The notes under the pieces: generated by a model
The model's input: only the letters and a program-made list of their open reading frames with translations
Told to the model about the DNA's origin: nothing
The model's database searches: none
Position numbers and translations under genes: made by a program
Shown: positions 12,901 to 26,700 of the stretch, piece after piece
How positions within the stretch are numbered: the first letter of the stretch is position 1
Layout: each line of letters begins with the position of its first letter
Assembly: GCA_030141605.1 (NCBI GenBank)
Contig: JAQGDQ010000936.1
Span: 1 to 42,500, forward strand
Direction of reading: 5' to 3'
DNA: 42,500 nt
From: Tubiluchus corallicola
Lineage: Eukaryota; Priapulida; Priapulimorpha; Priapulimorphida; Tubiluchidae

Positions 12901-15900
12901 ACTAGCAAAGGCTTGCAAAATATTTGCGTGTAAATAATCCGCGAACATCCTACATAGTCCTCATTTATAACGCAAAGCCAGTAGCAGCTTTTGCTGAATT
13001 AAAGTTATAAAGTTATAAGCAGAGTATAATGGTGACGTCAAATCAATGGCTTTGCGTCAGCAGTTTTACAAGCGAAAATTGCCAAAAATGAAACATCTAA
13101 TTAACTTGTCGGCACTCCTCTTGGTGGACCTGTCCTAAAATATAGCCCACATCATCGTGTAGCCCTGTTCTTGCTCATTCTAAAGAGCCATATATCTCCT
13201 TTCGAGAGTCCCACCAGACACCGCTAGAACGTTTTTTCTGCAGGCTGTTTGCTCAAAATTTCGAAAAAATTGCGAGTTGGGGCGGGGAAAATGCCCTTTA
13301 CGAGACATGCCGTGGCCCTCTCGCGAATTCTAAATATGCCTGCTACACCCACCACTGAACGAGCTATCTATCCATGGCCAACAACACCCATGGCCCGTCC
13401 AGTTCTTCAGAAAGAAGAGATAAAAGTTTTGCAAAAACGGCCAAAAAATGGCCATTTTTGGAGGTTTTTCGCCCCCCGTTCCTCCCGGTGGGCTCGATTC
13501 GAAAAATAAACCCCCAATGGCACGACACTAGATCGAGACCTTTCGTTTGATATATAGATCGCCGCAAATGGTGCCGTCATCCGAGCTGTAGCCTCGAATC
13601 TTATATATATATATATAGTTATAGATGAATTGCACAAACTGACAATAAATATTTGTCGTGATATACCAACTCCAATGTAAAAGCGAAGGAAATGTATTAT
13701 ACGACCACTGTCTTTGAGCGCTTACAGACAAAAAGGGACGAATAATTGCACTTTCGCCCGAAAACGCACCAGTGAATTTTGGACAAATTTGGCAATTTCG
13801 TACACTACTACGGTTGGTATATCGCTATTATCTCAGCTATAGATACAAGATTAGGGTCATAGATAAATTCAATGACACTGGCTTCAGTCACAGACAGAGG
13901 AGGAACCGCTCATATACCCCACTCTTCTAATTGGTATACAAATACAGGAAATAAGTTTTATTAACATTTTGAACTAAAGAATTAATTTTAATTTGGTACT
14001 TTTCATTTAGAATTTAGAAATTCACTTTGAACTTCATTTCTCACAACAATTGCATAAACGTATTAAAACAAAACAAAATCAGAAAATTTGAAAAATTTTG
14101 CACCTTAACTGGGAATCGAACCGAAGGCCTTCTGCAATGAAAAACCAAGGCGGAAAACATTTACCTCTAAATATTCTCCTTTCGATACGGTGAGTTCTTT
14201 TTCGTTTTTGCCAACGCGATCGTATGTTACTTCGTAAATTTTGGCATTGGTGTTTTTCAGCTGCTTGAGGAATGCCTGTTGCATATCTTCGAAACTCCGA
14301 CGTGTTCGGTCAAGTGGATCATCCATTTGCTGTTTGGCACGCTCGTGCATGACCTGCGTTCCAGTAATCATCGGGTTGCTGATAAACATATTAGGAAATT
14401 TATTAACTGTGCCGTAAGGTAATAGTAAAAGCATAACTTCTAAAACCAAATTTCCCCGGGGCTCTTATATGTGGAATTCTTTAAAGCACAAGAAAACCCC
14501 ACACTTACATAAGCTTAAAATCTGCCTCGTAATTTTATACCACTTACATATTACCTTTTTGCATACAGGGCTTGCTTCGGCAGTAACGCTGTATAAAATT
14601 TGTAAATCTGTGACATTTAGGGGCAGCCATTTTAATGGTAGGCCGTTTGAAACAAGTTTAGATAACATTGCACAAAGTTTGAAAAATTAATCAGAGCATT
14701 CGTAGCGCACACGTCACTAACTAAGTAAAATTTAAAATTACTGTATCTTGTCAATAAGATTAAAAATACGTTTTTGGTTAGGGAGTGGCGCACCCTGGAG
14801 GGTGAGTCAGCGACATTTTACCAAATGGCCTAAATATTTTAAATTATTATTTCTAGTTACATAAGTCTTTCCAGCTGGTAAGCGAAATGCTAAGCAATAT
14901 AGATTTACGTGGAAAATTTTTTGGGACAAATTGGTTGATAAGACTAAATAATGTGTGCTTGCATAGCAAAATCACCCATAAGTCGACAATTAAGCTTTTC
15001 TAATTATTCACATATCCTGAATCTCCATTTCACGAGGATCATTTTGAAACCAAGTTCATTGCTCTATGTTATTTCTAAGCTGAGATAATCCATGTTGAAG
15101 TTGAGGTGCAGGCTGCGCACTGAAAAACATAATCTTGAGAAAATCACTGTTAAAGTTAGCCATTGTTTTCTGACGCGTTTCTACAAAACACTTAGCAAAC
15201 GCACAAATGTTGGTTGCTATGGACTTTACAAGAGCAGATTGAAGTTACATTTAAATCCAGTAGATGGCTCTTCCTGACGAAGATCTGGGCTTGGCAACAG
15301 AAAAAAGCCGAAGCAAAATGACAGCCTCCAAGAGCTGCTATCGGAGTTTACAAAACACAAGTTTTTTACAATTGCATTACTAGTTTCTAGCCAAAAAAGC
15401 GGGTAAGGAGTTATAAAATTAGATTTTTGGTATTTTTACACTTTTTAGATAATTTGATGCTAGAATATAAAAGTCCAACATATTTAGCATTGGTTTTTAT
15501 AAAGGTGTTATAAATGTTAGATGCATTCTACTTTGAAGCATCATAAAGTAGTTTTGACTTACGGACGGTTTTGGTTTGCAAGCACACATTTACCAAAATC
15601 CACCTGGGAAAAAGAAACTAAACAAAGTGATTTTGTAAGTATGCCGGCACTTACGGTTCAGCCCTAGGTTCATAACTGGAACCTTGACGACTTGTTTGCT
15701 CTCTTGTTTCAAAGTAACGTTCTTCTGCATAGCGCTGCTCGTACCTTAAAAACAAAAAGAAAATGCGCTATTAATAAGACATCAATAACTAATAAATTCA
15801 TATTAAATAAATGGGCAAAAACTGTCAATAGCTAACGTTCCATATAGAATTTTAAAGCAAAGAGTATTCACCCCAGAATTTTTTCTCAAAGCCGAATACA

Positions 15901-18900
15901 AAAAACATCAGCGATACTTTTTACTTTGTAATTTTTCCTCTAGATTTTCAGTTAGTGCCGACTTTTTATTATTGTTGATTTTTTTTATGTTAAGACATTG
16001 AAAGTATAAGAACCCACAAACAACATATGATTTCATCATTTAGTAACATTTTATGTATGTTGAAAGACTTAACTTCATTCAAAGTACTTTATCATATTAG
16101 TTATGCAATATTCTGTACAACCAAACCTTGGTATAATCCCCCTTTTATAATGCCATCCTCACTTAATGCCCAAATTTTTAGCAAAACAAATTGTCTATAT
16201 TTGCACAGACATGTACGCATTAATGTACCTCGTTATTATTCAAAATTCGCAATAAGGCCAACCTTTTTGTAGTCCCAAAGTAAACAGTATAAAGAGGTCT
16301 ACCGTGTGTAAAGTATCTTAACTTCACAAAAAGTCTTGATAGCGATAAGAGCAGACATAGAAACAACACAGTTACTACAAGTAACTTGTTGTAAATCAAG
16401 TAAACACACAAGCGTCAAAAATCTCCAACATCCAGAACGAAGTTATTCAACATGCAGAATAAAGTTATTCAACACGTAGAACAAAGTTATTCAACATGCA
16501 GAACAAAGTTATTCAACACGCAGAACAAAGATATTCAACAAGCAGAATAAAGTTATTCAGCATGCAGAACAAAGTTATTCAACATGCAGGACAAAGTTAT
16601 TCAACATGCAGAACGAAGTTATTCAACATGCAGAATAAAGTTATTCGTTATTCAACACGCAGAACAAAGATATTCAACACACAGAACAAAGTTATTCAAC
16701 ATGCAGAACAAAGTTATTCAACATGCAGAACGAAGTTATTCAACACGCAGAACAAAGTTATTCAACATGCAGAATAAAGTTATTCGTTATTCAACATGCA
16801 GAATAAAGTTATTCAACACGTAGAACAAAGTTATTCAACATGCAGAACAAAGTTATTCAACGTGCAGAACAAAGATATTCAACAAGCAGAATAAAGTTAT
16901 TCAGCATGCAGAACAAAGTTATTCAACATGCAGGACAAAGTTATTCAACATGCAGAACGAAGTTATTCAACATGCAGAATAAAGTTATTCGTTATTCAAC
17001 ACGCAGAACAAAGATATTCAACAAGCAGAATAAAGTTATTCAACATGCAGAACAGTTATTCAACAAGCAGAATAAAGTTATTCAACATGCTGAACGAAGT
17101 TATTCAACAAGCAGAATAAAGTTATTCAACATATAGAACAAAGTTATTCAACATGCAGAACAAAGTTATTCAACATATAGAACAAAGTTGATCAACATGC
17201 AGAACAAAGTTATTCAACATGCAGAACAAAGTTATTCAACAAGCAGAAAACAAGTTATTCAACATGCAGAACAAAGTTATTCAACAAGCAGAATAAAGTT
17301 ATTCAACATGCTGAACGAAGTTATTCAACAAGCAGAATAAAGTTATTCAACATATAGAACAAAGTTATTCAACATGCAGAACAAAGTTATTCAACATATA
17401 GAACAAAGTTGATCAACATGCAGAACAAAGTTATTCAACATGCAGAACAAAGTTATTCAACAAGCAGAAAATAAGTTATTCAACATGCAGAACAAAGTTA
17501 TTCAACAAGCAGAATAAAGTTATTCAACATGCAGAACAAAGTTATTCAACATGCAGAACAAAGTTATTCAACATGCAGAACAAAGTTATTCAACATGCAG
17601 AACAAAGTTACTCAACATACAGAACAAAGTACAAGCAAGGAAACTGTTTTAAGCTGTAAGTACCTGTCAGGTGCTGGTCGATAATCACTCGGCTTATAAT
17701 CGCTGTAGCTACCACGGCGACGATCATCTTCTATGTAACCTCCGCCATATCGTTCCTTTCCATAACGATCGGGAGGTGGTCCATCGTAGCGGTAATCTGA
17801 ACCGTAGCGATCATGGGACGGCTGCCGTGAGTATCGGCTAGCGTTGTCCTCATAGCGAGAGTATTGTTGTTGACGTTCTTCAGCCTAGATGGGACAAAAC
17901 AGTAAGCAAAACTGAATGTAAACCAACTAAAATTGCTGATATTAAACAGGTACAATCACAACATATTGAATTTCTGATTATTTGATTTTGCTACACTGCA
18001 TATAGAGGGATATTGTATGTATATGTACGTATATATATATATAAATGTATATATGATTAATAAAGAACTAGCAAAGGCCTCACAAAGAATTTTGCATACA
18101 AATACACTGATAATAAATAATATGCGAACATCTTACATAGTCCTCATTTATAACGCAAAGCCAATAGCAGCTTTTACTTCAGCAAATATATAGGCAGAGT
18201 ACAATGGAATGATGCCTTCCAAGTGAGAATTGCCCAAAATAGAATCCCCCCCCCCAATCAACCGCTTGGTGGATGAGTCCTAAAATGTGACCCACATGAA
18301 TGTCTAGCCCTGGTGCTCCTCTTTCTCCATATTTTACATATCTGCTTCTTAAAGTCCCACTAGGCGCAGCTAGAACATTTGGTCAACATTTGGAAAAAAT
18401 CAGGAGAAAGGTCCGGGAAAATGCCCGTTGCGGGCACCGTGGCCCTCCCGCAAAATCTAAATATGCCTACTACACCCACCGTTGAATGGGTTATCTATCC
18501 ATGGCTGGCACCACCCATGGCCCATTCAAATTCTCCAGAAATGAGAGGTATAAGTTTTCCAAAAAACGGCTGAAAAATGGCCATCTTTGGAGGTCTTTCG
18601 CCTCCTGTTCGTACCGGTGGGCCCGATTCGAAAAAATAAACCCCCAGTGGCACGACACTAGATCGAGACCTTTCATCTGATATATAGATAATGCCAAAAA
18701 TAGTGCCATCGTTTGAGTTGCAGTCCTGTCGGTTATATAGATATATACCCACATACCACCGAAATTAATATAAAGGCTGTGGTAATAATAGTAATCACTT
18801 TTTCTTGTACTTAAAACCAAAATCATATCCAAGAATTTTCTGGAGTCAAATATACTTAAAATATTGACAGAAACTGGTTATACCTCCGCCTGTGCTCTCC

Positions 18901-21900
18901 ATATTTCATCAGCGTGATTCATACGAGCTGCATTCGCTGCTTGGACAGCAACTCTATCTCTGTCTTCAATTTCAAATCCAGGAGACCAGCCGTCAGCAAA
19001 AATAGGATTATATGGATGCACGTATCCCTTGTACAGATGTCTAAAATGCACAGAATGAAATCCTTACAGCAAAGCAACTAACAAACTAGTGTTGACTATG
19101 CTAAAAATTAGGAACAGTTTACATATACAGTAAGTGATCGCTTAACGACTCTCCGCTTAGCGACATTTCATTTTAACGACGCTAATCATTTGACACCTGC
19201 TTCTGCTTAATGTCGCGTATTTCGTTTTAGACAATTTTTTTGCCTTACTTATTTACTGCACTTGTGCTCTATCAGAAAGCCCGCCATTTAATCCAGATCA
19301 CTGTAGCAGAACTAAACCAACAGCAGATAAACAGCTATAGCTATAGACAGGCCACAATGATTCATTGCTTTCCCACATTTAGATAAAATTCTTCTTGATA
19401 AATCGTAAGAGTTTCAGCTGATAAAACTCTCTCCTGTTACATAGATAATTGCTGCATTTTGCCTCATTTGCATTTTAGCTGCCACAAACACAGCACTAGT
19501 GATATTAGTAATATTTTAATTAAAGAAACCAGATAAAGTGTTTAATTTATGAGCCAAACATTATTGATTTTTCTCCTGCAAAGATAACTGAACCTTTTAA
19601 CATAGTCAGGCTCAGTGAGTTTGGTCCCCATGCAAGCAACTGAATGTTTTTACATAACCAAACACTATTGATTTGCTCCTGGAACACAACTGAATGCTTT
19701 CATATTGTTTCTTATGTAAAACAATGTTTCGTTTAGGATGCATTTTGCTGGAACCCATCAACGTCGTCAAGCGAGTACTTACTGTGCATGAATATCTATA
19801 TGCATGCCACGTAAATATACAGTATAAAATTATTACAAATTTATACTACCAAGTGTAAGAACATTCAATGATTGTTTCAAAAATAAATGTCATTGCGTAA
19901 TAATCAGTTGGCTTTGTTCGTTGAGATGCACTATGAATAAATTGGAATTTCTACTGCTTGGAGAAGCAGAAGGAGGAAGAGGAGGAGCAGAGGAGGAGGA
20001 GCAGAAGGAGGAGGAGGAGGAAGAGGAGGAGCAGAAGGAGGAGAAGGAGGAGGAGCAGGAGGAGGTGGAGCAGGAGAAAGAGGAGGAGCAGAAGGAGGAG
20101 GAGAAGGAAGAACAGGAGGAGGAGGAAGAGCAGAAGAAGCAGGAGGAGGAGTAGAAGGAAGAGGAGAAGGAAGAAGAAACCAAGTGGCTCTGTGAGTGAA
20201 AACTGCAGAGTACACGTGTTACACTGATTTAACGCTCTATCCCACAACATAAACAACTATTAAAGACGCTTGGAGGTATTATTCTTTACCTTGGTATGGT
20301 AAAAGCTTCACCTAACGATTGCCAGAGTTCGGTTTCTTTCGATGTAAGGCAGTTTTGCAACATGTCGACCGCCTTGGCAGTCGGAAGAGGGGCAACAACG
20401 CGCGAGGGTAGGTTCGGTCCGTAGTTGGAGTCCCGACAAGCATCCACTATCAATGCCAGCGGAGTAAACAGGAAATGTACTAATTCCGGTGCATTTGGGT
20501 CGTGTATTTGATTCTTTAGCTTAGCCTGTAAGTAGAACAAAAAGAATCACTAGTTATTTAACTTGGTACAAAACAAAACTATTGAGTTTAGCTTAACCCT
20601 TTCACTACGTTGTTGCTTTTCAACTTGTTAACTGGGCTGAATTGGCTTTTCCACATTTGACAATAACTTCTTGTGGTGTGTTACTAAAACAGAATTTTGT
20701 AAATAAAGAAATAGTTGTTCGTTATTGGGTACTAATATTAAATATTAGTTTTATTTCTACACACGCACACACATAAGAGCACACATGCACTCATGCACAC
20801 ACACACACAAGTGCACACCCTCATAAATGTTGGTTGCTATGGACTTTCCAAGAAGACATGGAAGTTACCTTTAAATCCAGGAGATGGCTCATCTTGACAA
20901 AGATCTGAGCTTGGCAGCAGAAAAAACCCCAAAGCAAAATGCATTTTGGAAAACACACAAGGCAACATGGTGTCAGGATTAGCAGATTTTCTAATATTTG
21001 GAAAAAACACAAAGCAACATGGTGTTAGGATTAGCAGATTTCCTTACATTTTGAAAAACACACAAGGCAACATGGTATCAGGATTAGCAGATTTTCTAAT
21101 ATTTGGAAAAAACACAAAGCAACATTGTGTTAGGATAAGCAGATTTCCTTACATTTTGAAAAACACACAAGGTAACATGGTGTCAGGATTAGCAGATTTC
21201 CTTACATTTTGAAAAACACACAAGGCAACATGGTGTCAGGATTAGATTTTCTTGCATTTTAAAAAACATACAAGAAAACATGGTGTCAGGATTAGATTTT
21301 CTTGCATTTTAAAAAACACACAAGGCAACATGGTGTCAGGATTAGCAGATTTCCTTACATTTTGAAAAACACACAAGGCAACATGGTGTCAGGATTAGAT
21401 TTTCTTGCATTTTAAAAAACATACAAGAAAACATGGTGTCAGGATTAGATTTTCTTGCATTTTAAAAAACACACAAGGCAACATGGTGTTAGGATTAGCA
21501 GATTTCCTTACATTTTGAAAAACACACAAGGTAACATGGTGTCAGGATTAGCAGATTTCCTTACATTTTGAAAAACACACAAGGCAACATGGTGTCAGGA
21601 TTAGATTTTCTTGCATTTTAAAAAACATACAAGAAAACATGGTGTCAGGATTAGATTTTCTTGCATTTTAAAAAACACACAAGGCAACATGGTGTCAGGA
21701 TTAGCAGATTTCCTTACATTTTGAAAAACACACAAGGCAACATGGTGTCAGGATTAGATTTTATTGCATTTTAAAAAACATACAAGAAAACATGGTGTCA
21801 GGATTAGATTTTCTTGCATTTTAAAAAACATACAAGAAAACATGGTGTCAGGATTAGATTTTCTTGCATTTTAAAAAACACACAAGGCAACATGGTGTCA

Positions 21901-23653
21901 GGATTAGATTTTCTTGCATTTTAAAAAACATACAAGGCAACATGCTGTCAGGATTAGATTTTCTTGCAATTTGAAAAACACGCAAGGCAACATGGTGTGA
22001 GGATTAGCAGATTTTCTTGCATTTTGAAAAACACACAAGGCAGCATGGTGTCAGGATTAGCAGATTTCCTTACATTTTGAAAAACAGACAAGGCAACATG
22101 GCATCCGGATTAGCAGATTTTCTTACATTTTGAAAAACACACAAGGCAATATGGTGTCAGGATTAGCAGATTTTCTTACATTATGAAACACAAGGCGACA
22201 TGGTTTCAAGATTAGCAGATTTTTTTACATTTTGAAAAACACACAAGGCAACATGGCGTCAGGATTAGCAGATTTTCTTACATTTTGAAACACAAGGCGA
22301 CATGGTTTCAGGATTAGCAGATTTTTTTACATTCTGAAAAACACACAAGGCAACATGGCATCAGGATTAGCAGATTTTCTTAAATTTTGAAAAACAGACA
22401 AGGCGACATGGTTTCAGGATTGGCATATTTTCTTACATTTTAAAAAACACACAAGGCAACATGGTGTGAGGATTAGCAAATTTCCTTACATTTTGAAAAA
22501 CACAAGGCAACATGCTGTGAGGATTAGCAGATTTCCTTACATTTTGAAAAACACACAAGGCAACATGGTGTCAGGATTAGCAGATTTTCTTACATTTTGA
22601 AAAACACACAAGGCAACATGGTGTCAGGATTAGCAGATTTTCTTACATTTTGAAAAACACACAAGGCAACATGGTGTCAGGATTAGCAGATTTTCTTACA
22701 TTTTGAAAAAACACACGGGAATATGGTGTCAGGATTAGTAGATTTTCTTACAGTTTGAAAAAACACACACGGGAATATGGTGTCAGAATTAGCAGATTTC
22801 CTTACATTTTGAAAAACACACAAGGCAACGTGGTGACAGGAAATGCTGTACAGTTTATCTATGTGTAATTATACTTAACACAGTACTTCTCAACTATGAT
22901 AAACATTGTTTTATTTATCAGTAATATAACGCTACATTTTTATCATGCCCATGGTTCCGTTTAAGTTGTCTGTTGTTTCAAAAGTCGTTCTCGACTTTTA
23001 TAGTTTATTTATCTATACCATAAAGTGATAACATTTTACAACTACTTTTACAGTCAACTTTTACATTTTACAGTCTACTTTTCTTTAAAGCTCTTAGCTG
23101 CTTCAAGAAAGCCTGCTTATGAATAGCTTTTATGGTTTTATCAAGGTGATTGCATGTAAGTGGTTTGACTAAGTCACTAATCTTATTACTTTACAGCACG
23201 CAACCGTCTAAAAACTAGCAAGCGAAATCTTGCAACGTTTGCAATTTTGTAAATGCATGACTCACTTTTGAACTGTCGTCTACTAGGTCATAGTGGCAGC
23301 TTGGTGCCATGCGGGTGTTAATATTTCACGTGTTTTTATATAGCCTTTTTAGGAGTTGAATTTGAAATAGAAATAAAATAGAGCATTGTATGTGAACGAC
23401 AGAAAACAACAGTAACGGAGGAAGCTCCGTAACGGCAACACAGAACACTCATTTAAAAAGAAAAGCTTCTACTCATTTCTTAACCCTTTTGCTACGTAGA
23501 GGCTTTTTATTGGGCTACATTGACTTTTGCATATTTGACAATAACTTCTTGTGGTGTGTTACTAAAACAGAATCTTGTAAGTAAACAAAGAATCATTTGT
23601 TAGTGAATACTAATATTGAATATTAATTTTATTTCTACACATGCATACACACA

Positions 23654-23711
<58 letters not shown>

Positions 23712-26700
23712 CACGCACACACACACATTCACACTCACACAAATAAGCACACATTTCTATTTAGAAACCAATTTTCTCAAAAATCATAATACTAATCCAT
23801 AATATGCATTCATTTTATAAGAGCACAGAACAATCAACTAAACATATGTTTCATCAACGATCTACAAGTGATTTTGCATGGGAACATGCCATTGATTGGC
23901 TGGTTAGCGTTACTTGCTGCAAAGCAACTCCAATCCCACGGCTGTTAAACTTTTCTACAATGTTTTTGCATGGACATAACAGTGAAGTAGACAGACCTGG
24001 GTGACTGAGCTTAGTGCTGAGCTTGGGCATCAGTCTACCACCTTCTGCCCCTTGCATGAAAAGCATAGGCGGCATTGTACCGCCATCTGTAGTGGTAAGG
24101 GTTAATTTAACATTTAAATAACTAAAATTACAGCATCGCCCGAGTTTAAACTGGTAGCTGCTGCACATTTTTTAATAAGTCCACGGGAACTGACTCATAT
24201 CCAGATACCAAATTTGTATATTGAACATGTATATTAATTTGTCTAGCAGATGATGAGTAATGGAAGGTGGTTTATTAGAGCCATTTTGTTCCTGCCATTT
24301 TGCAGGCCTGTAATAAATGAGTTTGACGTTATGATAGGAGGGGGCAGTATAACAAGGTTTGACTGTATATATCCTACATAAAAAATTGCAGCTGGTTTCA
24401 AAAAGTGCATAAGGGTTGAACACACTCAAACAATGAAGAACAGGAAAGTAATTCATTCATATGTGCAAAATGGAATCAACAACAACCATGCTGTTAATCA
24501 AGAACCATTCAGATTCCAGAAAACAATACATAGTAGTTTTCTCAAAATGCTGACACAAAACACAATTCATTGTATTGCATTGCATTATATTACATACTGT
24601 GTTATGTTGTACTGTCTGGGGTGCACCAAAAACTCAGCAGTAGTAAATTTGTATATTTAGTAATGTAAAAATTTTGTTTTAGTATGCTGTCGTTTACTTT
24701 GCTTATAAACAAACTAATATTTTTGCTCTACAGCATTATAAGGAAAAATGTTACAAAATTAAACTCACCAATAAGTTAAACGCTAGTTTAAACTTCTGGA
24801 ATATGTCAACAAATTCATGTTCTGGGGGTGGACGGGCTCGAATTGCCAGCATGCCATCTGCAATAGAACAAAAACGTTAACTAACGCTATAATAAAACAA
24901 CCAAATATCATATGAGTATTCAAAAAGCATCTCTATCCCATTCAAAAACACAAAGACCAAAAAAGGTATCCCGAAAAGGGTAATGGCACTCTTATATAAT
25001 ATTTTTTATGTATTTTATTGAATGCATGTGTTAAAATAAAGCTTTCAAGAAATTTCAGCACATACTTATTCCTATGTATTAATGCGTGTGTTAAAATAAA
25101 GCTTTCAAGAAATTCCAGCACATACTTATTCCTATGTAGTAAACGTATTAATTTCTGTGTTTGAGTATGGCTTATTTATGAGGTTTTGATCAGTGGCGGC
25201 TTAGTGGACTTGCAGCTCTCCAATTTGCACTCAATATTATCAATAATATTTAATATAATAAATCTTTTTTCCTTTGTTCTTTCTTTACTTGTACTTGTTT
25301 TGTACTTGTACGGCACCAGAGCACGTAAGGGAAGTACTGTTTGCTTCACAGTCCAGCACAGTGGTGTGTTTGGCTGTTGTGCGCATGCGGCCAATGTCTG
25401 AGATAAAGCCTTGCATTTTAGGTAGAGAAAGTACTGTCACTCACGCAGTGTGTGCTGTCGTTTGTCACGTGCTTAAAAGCCGTGTACTGGCATATTCTTG
25501 AACTGCGACAATTTAGGCTATTCGTAACCAAACAATATTTTTTGTTTAGGAGTTTATCAAGTTTATGTATAAATTTTGGTATGTTTGTTTGTTTAAAGTT
25601 ACAATTACAAATTACAACATCAAAATTACATAAACAGAGGCTAAACATTTTGTGAAGCGTTGCACCCAGTAATTTTAGCGACAGGCCACCACTGATTCCG
25701 CTGTTATTATTTTCTGCTTTTTCCGACTATTTAGAAATACGAGTGTCTCATTCCGGGACAAACTTACCGATTAACTTCTGCCCCCAACAATCAACAGTAA
25801 CTTTGATGTGTAATCACTTAGAAAGCAGGGTTCTCGCAGAATTTTAATACAAATTTCCCTGACTTTTGCCAGTATACACACATTTAAACATTTTTGTGCG
25901 TGGACATTCATACTTGTACTGGTATATAAGGTGTCGGCCAATCATTATTTTTGGAACAGAAATCAAACTGGAAACCTGCCATAGCAAAATTTTATTTGAA
26001 CACGAATATATACATATTCATGAAGACATTCATGAAGATATACATTGAACATGAAAAATATGCATGTAAAAATGTCAATTCACAGTGATTATTTTTGTAA
26101 CCCTTTCCAATTTCCCTGACTTTTTGCCCCATTTTCATCACCTTCCCTGACTTTTCATCAAATTATCTTTTTCTCTAAGTTTTCCATAACTTTCCAGAAT
26201 AGCCTGGATTATCAAAGATTTTCCCCGACCGTGAAAACTCTGAGAAAGTCAAGCGTACCTCCATGCCCTTTCTTCTTGCTCTTTCGAGTTCGGCGACGTC
26301 GTTCCAGCTCTCTGTAGGCAGCACTGGCTTGTTGCAATTTGGCAATAAATCGCTCAATGTCGTCGAAGCAATGATTCAACATCATCTGGAATGGATTGCA
26401 GGATTAACACATTGCCCTGCTGACAAACAGCAAGTAGATGCGCATTACTGTTCTAAATGTAGAGACTTTGTCAGCAGTTGTGGCATTCTTGCATATTGAG
26501 TGCATGTTAGACTGTCTGGTTGCTTGTGTTAAACCAGTGGTTCCTAACCTTTTACTAACCAAGTAACCTATAGAAATTCTGCCGTGTACCCCTTAATATT
26601 TTTTAGTAATATGAGTTTCAAGAAAACATTTTTTACTACTATGACTTAGCTAAATAAGTGCAATTTAATTATACAAGGAAAACCCGATACACGAAACACC

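Noticed and set aside
13249-13509. Small ORFs in R1 copies (both strands)
   Set aside because: Not conserved in frame between the two R1 copies.
14085-14150. tRNA gene, from a GGTTCGATTCC B-box-like sequence on the minus strand
   Set aside because: No A box at the right distance, T-stem mismatched, no acceptor or anticodon stem.
16496-17136. Repetitive QNKVIQHAE-type ORFs
   Set aside because: By-products of the 22-bp minisatellite in an EPS8 intron.
12898-18735. R1 copies as LTRs of one retrotransposon
   Set aside because: The DNA between them is EPS8 exons and introns, with no gag or pol; no TG...CA ends or target duplication.
19890-20256. Long Glu-, Arg-, Ser-, Pro- and Leu-rich ORFs on both strands
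   Set aside because: They are produced by the purine tract in every frame; no codon bias or domain, and the tract is intronic.
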